Of a stretch of DNA of 5,331 bases, positions 1 to 4,061 are shown in pieces. The notes under the pieces are model-generated. The model saw nothing but the letters and a program-made list of their open reading frames with translations, was not told the origin of the DNA and made no database searches. Origin of the DNA: Candidatus Bipolaricaulota bacterium (GTDB taxonomy: Bacteria > Bipolaricaulota > Bipolaricaulia > RBG-16-55-9); contig WFPR01000127.1 in NCBI GenBank assembly GCA_015487455.1, forward strand, positions 1 to 5,331, in the 5' to 3' direction. Positions within the stretch are counted from its first letter, which is position 1. Every line of letters begins with the position of its first letter. The translations under genes were made by a program, and so were the position numbers.

Positions 1-1329
1 GTGGGCAGCCCCGACAAGCTCTCGGAGGAGACCCGCACGCAGGCCGAGATCCTCGAGCGCTTCGGGCTCCCCATCCGCTACGTCCGAAGCGAAGGCGATC
101 TCGGCGTTCTCGAGGAGACGCTTCGCGGGGCGGACGTCGTCGTGGACGCCCTCCTGGGCATCGGGGTCAAGGGCCCCGTCCGTGGGCTCCTCAAGCCCGT
201 AATCGAGTTCATCAACCAAAGCCAAGCGTTCGTAGTCAGTGTGGACCTGCCCTCCGGCGTGGACGCGGACACGGGCCACGTGGGGGGCGTAGCCGTCAAG
301 GCGCACCTTACGATCACGCTGGAGGCGCCCAAGCTGGGGCTCCTGTTGTACCCGGGGCGGGAGTGCGCGGGCGAGATCGTCGTCGCGAGGCTGGGGTATC
401 CGCCCCCCCTCCACGAGCAGTTCGAGACGGGGCTCGAGCTCGTCGAGGAGCGCTTCGTGCGGGATCGGCTGCCCCGGAGGAGGGCGTACAGCCACAAGGG
501 GACGTACGGGAAGGCTCTCATTATAGCGGGCTCGCGGGGCCTCTCGGGCGCCGCCATCATGACGGCCGAAGCGGCCTTGCGGGCGGGGACGGGGCTCGTC
601 TACTTGGCGTATCCCGAGGGCTTGAGCCCCGTGATCGAGGCGCGGGTGCTGGAAGCCGTCAAGCTCCCGCTGCCCGAGCGGGAAGGGGCGCTCTCCGAGG
701 ACGCCGCCGAGCCCCTTCTCCGAGCGATCGAAGAGCTGGGCGTCGACGCGGCGGCAATCGGGCCGGGGCTCTCCCGACGGCCCCCGATCGTCGAGCTGCT
801 GGAGCGGGTCCTCCCCCGGCTTCCGCAGCTCAAGATCCCCGTGGTGATCGACGCCGACGGGATCAACGCCTTGGCTTCCCCAGAAGGCCGCAAGCTTCTC
901 AAGAAAACAGCCAAAGACACGTTCATAGTGCTCACGCCCCACCCGGGCGAGCTGTCCCGGCTCCTCGAACAACCCGTGGCCGAGATCGAGCGGGCGCGGG
1001 TGGACGTGGCCCTCGACGTCGCGCGGGAGTTCAACGTCGTGCTGGTGCTCAAGGGCGTGCCCACGGTGACGGCGCTGCCCTCCGGAAAAGTTTACATCAA
1101 CAGCACGGGCAACTCCGGCTTGGCGACGGGCGGGAGCGGGGACGTGCTCACGGGGCTCCTTGTGGGCCTGATCGCGCAGGGGATGCCCCCCGAGGAGGCC
1201 GCGCCCGCGGCTGTCTTCCTCCACGGGCTCCTGGCCGATCGCTTAAAGCCCAAAACGGGCGAGCGGGCGATGCTCCCGCGCGACCTCCTGGCCGTGTTGC
1301 CCGACGTGCTGAAGGAGTTTGAGCCATGA
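1..1329 (+). CDS. nnr: Bifunctional NAD(P)H-hydrate epimerase / ADP- or ATP-dependent NAD(P)H-hydrate dehydratase, 5' end outside window
   Basis: Metabolite-repair enzyme. In this family the N-terminal YjeF_N domain epimerises R- and S-NAD(P)HX, and the C-terminal ribokinase-like domain dehydrates S-NAD(P)HX back to NAD(P)H in the cytoplasm. Residues 1-135 of the visible part are the second half of the epimerase domain, with VVDALLGIG (47-54) carrying the conserved Asp and VDLPSGVDADTG (81-92). Residues 165-440 are the dehydratase: HKGTYGKALIIAGS (165-178), GPGL (254-257), DADGINAL (284-291), LTPHPGE (311-317) and the catalytic GGSGDVLTG (377-385, Asp381). The first GTG is read here as an internal valine: the glycine-rich NAD(P)HX-binding loop and about 70-80 residues should lie upstream of the window. 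In the signature loop the usual Asn-Pro-Gly is Asn-Ser-Gly (371-373). The stop overlaps the tatD start (ATGA), indicating translational coupling. Family call is very secure; the cofactor (ADP versus ATP) is inferred from bacterial homologues. Confidence 0.95.
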   Translation: MGSPDKLSEETRTQAEILERFGLPIRYVRSEGDLGVLEETLRGADVVVDALLGIGVKGPVRGLLKPVIEFINQSQAFVVSVDLPSGVDADTGHVGGVAVKAHLTITLEAPKLGLLLYPGRECAGEIVVARLGYPPPLHEQFETGLELVEERFVRDRLPRRRAYSHKGTYGKALIIAGSRGLSGAAIMTAEAALRAGTGLVYLAYPEGLSPVIEARVLEAVKLPLPEREGALSEDAAEPLLRAIEELGVDAAAIGPGLSRRPPIVELLERVLPRLPQLKIPVVIDADGINALASPEGRKLLKKTAKDTFIVLTPHPGELSRLLEQPVAEIERARVDVALDVAREFNVVLVLKGVPTVTALPSGKVYINSTGNSGLATGGSGDVLTGLLVGLIAQGMPPEEAAPAAVFLHGLLADRLKPKTGERAMLPRDLLAVLPDVLKEFEP

Positions 1330-2147
1330 CTCAAATTCGACTCGTCGACACCCATGCACACCTCGACGCGCCCCCGTTCGACGGGGATCGCGAGGCCGTC
1401 GTCCAAAGGGCGCGGGAGGCGGGCATCGCGGTTGTCACCATGGGGACGGATTTGGAGTCGAGCCGAAGGGCCGTCGAGCTCGCCGAGCGCTATGCCCCCT
1501 GGGTTTGGGCCGCCGTCGGGGTGCACCCCCACGAGGCGAGGCGCTACGTTCAAAAAGGGCGCTTCGACCCCCGCGCACTCGAGGAGCTGGAGCGGCTGCT
1601 CCAGCGGGAGCGGGTCGTGGCCGTCGGCGAGATCGGGCTCGATTATTTCAAAGAATTCTCGCCGCGGGACGCGCAGAAGATCGCGCTGGAGGCCCAGCTC
1701 GAGCTGGCTCAGCGCTTTGAAAAGCCCGTCGTGCTGCACAACCGCGACTCCGAGGGCGACTTGATCCCCGTCTTGAAGCGCTATAGCGTGGGGGGCGTCT
1801 GGCACAGCTTCACGGGGGATCGGGCGCTGTTGGAGCGGGTGCTGGAGCTGGGGCTCTACGTGGGCGTAAACGGCATCGTGACCTTTCCCAAGAGCCAAGC
1901 GCTGCAGGAGGCCGTGCGGGCCGCGCCCCTCGACAAGCTGGTGGTCGAGACGGACGCGCCCTACCTGGCGCCGGTCCCCCACCGCGGGAAGCGCAACGAG
2001 CCCCTCTTTGTGCGGGACGTCGCGGCGTTCGTGGCCCGGCTCAAGGGGCTCCCGCTCGAGGGGTTGGCGCGGGCGACCACCCAGAACGCCCGCGCGCTCT
2101 TCGGGTTGCCGCTCGGACTTGACGAAGGAACGCCCTTAGCTTTTTAA
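1326..2147 (+). CDS. tatD: TatD family metal-dependent hydrolase (DNase)
   Basis: Amidohydrolase-fold, divalent-metal hydrolase of the TatD/YcfH/YabD group. Known members have 3'-5' exonuclease or deoxyribonuclease activity and act in DNA repair or RNA and D-aminoacyl-tRNA quality control. The 273-residue length is normal for the family (about 255-270). Metal and active-site residues are all visible: DTHAHLD (8-14; His10, His12), GVHPHE (65-70), VGEIGLDY (100-107; Glu102), LHNRDS (137-142; His138), WHSFTG (159-164; His160) and VETDAPYLAPVPHRGKRNEP (207-226; Asp210). The ATG overlaps the nnr stop by 4 bp, and GAAGGAG at 1311-1317 gives an 8-nt spacing, so the start is well supported and co-translation with nnr is likely. 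Small departures from the usual motifs are Ser in place of the common Cys in H-C-F-T-G and Ser142 where Ala is frequent; neither removes a metal ligand. The exact physiological substrate cannot be read from sequence. Confidence 0.95.
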   Translation: MTQIRLVDTHAHLDAPPFDGDREAVVQRAREAGIAVVTMGTDLESSRRAVELAERYAPWVWAAVGVHPHEARRYVQKGRFDPRALEELERLLQRERVVAVGEIGLDYFKEFSPRDAQKIALEAQLELAQRFEKPVVLHNRDSEGDLIPVLKRYSVGGVWHSFTGDRALLERVLELGLYVGVNGIVTFPKSQALQEAVRAAPLDKLVVETDAPYLAPVPHRGKRNEPLFVRDVAAFVARLKGLPLEGLARATTQNARALFGLPLGLDEGTPLAF

Positions 2148-2157
2148 TGGGGCCAAA

Positions 2158-2166
2158 GAAGGGGGG
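2158..2166 (+). promoter_or_regulatory. Ribosome binding site that decides the start of the next gene
   Basis: The purine tract GAAGGGGGG lies directly against an ATG at 2167 (zero spacing) but 9 nt before an in-frame GTG at 2176. The same tract, GAAGGGGG, sits 10 nt before the gcvT ATG in this window, and the other starts here use 8-10 nt, so the GTG fits better. Confidence 0.6.
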
Positions 2167-2175
2167 ATGCACACG

Positions 2176-2595
2176 GTGAGTCAGGAGCTCGTCCAACAGC
2201 TGAAGGGCGTGCCGCTCTTCGCCCGCCTCGGCTCAGGGGAGCTGGAGGGGCTGGTCAAGACGGCCAAGCGACAGACGTTCCGAGCGGGCGAGACGATCGT
2301 GCGCGAGGGCGAGGAGGGGGTTGCCTTTTATCTAATCTTAAACGGCCAAGTCGAGGTCCGCCGCGGTGGGACCGCGCTGGCCCGTCTGGGCGCGGGGCAG
2401 TTCTTCGGCGAGATGGCCCTGCTCACGAACTTCCCCCGCTCGGCCGACGTGGTCGCGCTGGAGGACACCGAGTGCCTGCTCCTCACCCGCTGGGACCTAA
2501 GGGCGCTGATCCAAACGCACCCCGACGTGGCCTTGAAGCTCTTGGAGGAGCTGGCCCGCCGCCTGCGGGACACGGATCGGGCGCTGAGCGAGTAA
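2176..2595 (+). CDS. Stand-alone cyclic nucleotide-binding domain protein (Crp/PKA-R-type CNBD, no DNA-binding domain)
   Basis: The protein is 139 residues from the GTG at 2176, or 142 from the ATG at 2167; numbering below uses the longer form. One cNMP-binding domain fills almost the whole chain. Residues 14-20 (GVPLFAR) form the entry helix, then comes the beta-roll with RAGETIVREGEEG (39-51), FYLILNGQVEV (54-64) and the phosphate-binding cassette FFGEMALLTNFPRSADVVA (79-97). The cassette has the Gly-Glu pair (81-82) that contacts the ribose and the Arg91 that contacts the cyclic phosphate, so ligand binding should be intact. The C-terminal helix (119-142) ends the protein; there is no helix-turn-helix, kinase, channel or other output domain, unlike Crp/Fnr regulators. 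Such lone domains may work by protein-protein contact. It lies 28 bp after tatD and is probably the last gene of the nnr-tatD unit. The stop is only 10 bp from the convergent gcvT stop. Which nucleotide it binds and what it controls are unknown. Confidence 0.93.
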   Translation: MSQELVQQLKGVPLFARLGSGELEGLVKTAKRQTFRAGETIVREGEEGVAFYLILNGQVEVRRGGTALARLGAGQFFGEMALLTNFPRSADVVALEDTECLLLTRWDLRALIQTHPDVALKLLEELARRLRDTDRALSE

Positions 2596-2605
2596 CGCCA
2601 TCGGG

Positions 2606-3697
2606 CTACGTCCGCAGCGAGCCGCGGTAGAAGGGCAACTTCACGACCTCCGCTTCTCGGCGCTTGGCGTGGATCTCGACTTGAAGTGGAGTCCCCGGCG
2701 GCGGGGCCGCCGCGCCCCGGACGTAGCCCATCCCCAAGAAGGCCCCCAGCGTCGGGGCCCTCATTCCCGAGGTGACGTAGCCCGCTGCCTCCCCGTTCAA
2801 GAAGAGCTTGTAGCCCTGGCGGGGGACGCCGGGCTCCCTCATCCGAAAGCCGATGAGGCGCTTGCGGACGCCCTCGCCGCGCTTCTGCCGGAGCAGCACG
2901 GCCTTCCCGATGTAGTCCACGGGCTTCTCCTTCACGGTCCAGCCCAGCCCGGCCTCGACGGGCGTGGTCTGCTCGTCCAGCTCGTGGCCGTACAGCGGGT
3001 ACGACGCCTCAAACCGCAGCGAGTCGCGGGCCCCCAGCCCCGCGGGCGTAATCCCCGATCTGATGAGTTCATCCCACAGCTGCGTGATCGCCTCGGGCGG
3101 GCCGTAGACCTCGAAGCCGTCCTCGCCCGTGTAGCCCGTCCGCGTGAGCAGGACGGGCTGCCCGGCGTACGCCGTCCTCACGCCGCGGTAGTACCGCACC
3201 CCGGCGAGGTTCGCCCCGACGTGCTTTTGGAGGGCGGCCTCGGCCTTCGGCCCCTGGACGGCGAGCTGCGCCCACTCCGCTGTGACGTCCCGCAGTTCGA
3301 CGTCGAAGTGGACCGCGTGCTTCCGCATCCACTCGAGATCCCTTTGGGTGTTCGCCGCGTTGACCACGACCAGGTAGCCGTCGGGCAGGCGGTAGACGAT
3401 CAGGTCGTCGAGGGTGCCGCCCCCCTCGTGACACATCGGGCTGTAGAGCGCCTGATCGACGTCCAGCCTGCTGACGTCGTTCGGGAGCAGGCGCTCCAGC
3501 AGATCGAGGGCTTGAGGGCCCTTCAGCCAAAGCCGTCCCATGTGGCTGACGTCGAAGACCCCAACGCCCTCACGAACGGCCTTGTGCTCCTCCAAGATGC
3601 TCGTGTACTGCAGGGGCATCGCCCAGCCCGCGAACTCGACGAGCTTGGCCCCCAGCTTGCGGTGCTGATCGAAGAGCGGCGTTCGTTTGAGAGTCAT
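2606..3697 (-). CDS. gcvT: Aminomethyltransferase, glycine cleavage system T protein
   Basis: Transfers the methylene carbon from the aminomethyl-lipoyl arm of H protein to tetrahydrofolate, releasing ammonia and giving 5,10-methylene-THF (cytoplasmic glycine cleavage complex). The 363 residues match the family length. Motifs in order: RTPLFDQH (5-12), FAGWAMPLQY (22-31), FDVSHMG (48-54), the catalytic/folate-binding GGTLDDLIVYR (93-103; Asp97-Asp98), VQGP (147-150), LTRTGYTGEDGFEVY (184-198), LGARDSLRFEAS (221-232; Arg228), PLYGHELDE (234-242), TPVEAGLGW (245-253) and, in the C-terminal barrel, the VTSG block (308-311) and VVKLPFYR (351-358). The ATG is preceded on the minus strand by GAAGGGGG with a 10-nt spacer. 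No gcvH or gcvP is adjacent: downstream is a convergent gene and upstream a divergent one, so it appears to be transcribed alone. No glycine riboswitch is seen. The identification is very secure. Confidence 0.97.
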   Translation of the reverse strand: MTLKRTPLFDQHRKLGAKLVEFAGWAMPLQYTSILEEHKAVREGVGVFDVSHMGRLWLKGPQALDLLERLLPNDVSRLDVDQALYSPMCHEGGGTLDDLIVYRLPDGYLVVVNAANTQRDLEWMRKHAVHFDVELRDVTAEWAQLAVQGPKAEAALQKHVGANLAGVRYYRGVRTAYAGQPVLLTRTGYTGEDGFEVYGPPEAITQLWDELIRSGITPAGLGARDSLRFEASYPLYGHELDEQTTPVEAGLGWTVKEKPVDYIGKAVLLRQKRGEGVRKRLIGFRMREPGVPRQGYKLFLNGEAAGYVTSGMRAPTLGAFLGMGYVRGAAAPPPGTPLQVEIHAKRREAEVVKLPFYRGSLRT

Positions 3698-3725
3698 GGC
3701 CTTTTTGCCCCCTTCGCTCGAGGGG

Positions 3726-3755
3726 ATTGTACGCGACGGTCGCCGAAGGCCACAA
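3726..3755 (-). promoter_or_regulatory. Candidate sigma70-type promoter for gcvT
   Basis: Read on the minus strand, TACAAT (3731-3726) is a good -10 hexamer. An 18-nt spacer precedes it, with TTGTGG (3755-3750) as a weak -35 that keeps the TTG core. Transcription would start near 3719, giving a leader of roughly 20 nt that holds the GAAGGGGG ribosome binding site at 3715-3708. The -35 is poor, so this is a positional candidate only. Confidence 0.4.
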
Positions 3756-3761
3756 GCCGAG

Positions 3762-3791
3762 TTGACAAGGGCCTGATCAGGCCCCTATAGT
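3762..3791 (+). promoter_or_regulatory. Near-consensus sigma70-type promoter for the signal-peptide/dockerin locus
   Basis: A perfect TTGACA -35 (3762-3767) is followed after 18 bp by TATAGT (3786-3791), five of six matches to TATAAT. The predicted start is near 3798, giving a leader of about 40 nt that ends in a strong Shine-Dalgarno and the GTG at 3837. It is the best promoter in the window and drives the rightward gene. It lies just beyond the leftward gcvT promoter candidate, so the two are back to back without overlap. Confidence 0.75.
3769..3784. promoter_or_regulatory. Perfect 16-bp palindrome filling the promoter spacer (putative operator)
   Basis: GGGCCTGATCAGGCCC is identical to its reverse complement. 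Its centre (3776/3777) coincides exactly with the centre of the 18-bp spacer between the -35 and -10 hexamers, leaving one base on each side. A protein dimer bound here would contact the promoter between the two hexamers. It could be a repressor blocking RNA polymerase or, by analogy with MerR-type dyads that sit in this position (usually in 19-20 bp spacers), an activator/repressor that alters promoter geometry. No regulator gene is visible in the window. Confidence 0.55.
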
Positions 3792-3819
3792 GGAGCCCAG
3801 GTTGCGGGATGGGGATCGC

Positions 3820-3826
3820 AAGGAGG
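3820..3826 (+). promoter_or_regulatory. Strong Shine-Dalgarno for the GTG start at 3837
   Basis: AAGGAGG is a full match to the anti-Shine-Dalgarno core and stands 10 nt before GTG 3837, which begins a reading frame with a classic signal peptide. This fixes the start of the exported protein and its initial frame. Confidence 0.8.
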
Positions 3827-3836
3827 CTGGCTTCCC

Positions 3837-4061
3837 GTGACCACGACGAGAGCGAGGACGGTTAGCCGTCTTCTTCTCTTTGTCCTTGCGTCGGCGTTGC
3901 CCCTCGCCGCCCTCGGCCTTGGCCTCGTCAAGGGCGAGGAGGGCGAAGGCCGGGTCTTCATCGGCGCCCCCGTGGGGACCGTCGTGATCAACGAGGTAGC
4001 AATCTCGTCATCCCCGCCGGGGGCTTCCTCCTGCTGGAGCGCAGCGACGACAATACCGTGA
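3837..4061 (+). pseudogene. 5' part of a frame-disrupted exported lamin-tail-domain protein (signal peptide plus first strand of the domain)
   Basis: This frame begins at GTG 3837 behind a strong Shine-Dalgarno and promoter. Residues 1-10 are basic (TTTRARTVSR) and 11-30 hydrophobic (LLLFVLASALPLAALGLGLV), a typical Sec signal peptide. A short acidic/Gly linker follows, then GTVVINEVA, the opening strand of a bacterial lamin-tail domain (LTD). After the alanine codon at 3999 the frame loses all family resemblance and stops at 4061. The continuation of the LTD (IPAGGFLLLERSDD) is found in the frame whose codons start at 4010, i.e. shifted. From memory of bacterial LTDs, about 40 residues normally separate these blocks (the strand and DEWIELYN-type core); they are absent. 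So both an internal deletion and a frame change are apparent. A sequencing or assembly fault is the alternative explanation; the initial frame itself is certain. Confidence 0.7.

Noticed and set aside
1092..1982. A 296-codon open frame on the - strand across the nnr-tatD junction
   Set aside because: It is opposite two clear enzymes and has no recognisable domain or ribosome binding site; a GC-rich shadow.
3698..3761. A glycine riboswitch ahead of gcvT
   Set aside because: Only about 65 nt separate the gcvT start from the divergent promoter, the likely leader is about 20 nt, and no paired aptamer-like helices are visible.
3769..3784. The palindrome as an intrinsic transcription terminator
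   Set aside because: It has no following T-run in either direction and lies between promoter hexamers, upstream of both predicted transcription starts.
2669..3790. A 373-codon open frame on the + strand opposite gcvT, longer than gcvT itself
   Set aside because: Its sequence is low-complexity, Arg/Gly/Pro/Leu-rich with no family motif, and lies antisense to an unmistakable GcvT; long antisense frames are expected at this GC content.
4012..4023. A homopolymer sequencing error (C4 or G5 run) as full explanation of the frame break
   Set aside because: The second-frame homology already reads through Ile-Pro-Ala at 4010-4018, before the G run, and a one-base error cannot account for the missing LTD core.
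3998..4024. Programmed ribosomal frameshift joining the two frames
   Set aside because: No X-XXY-YYZ slippery heptamer or internal Shine-Dalgarno is visible, and shifting would still yield an LTD without its core.
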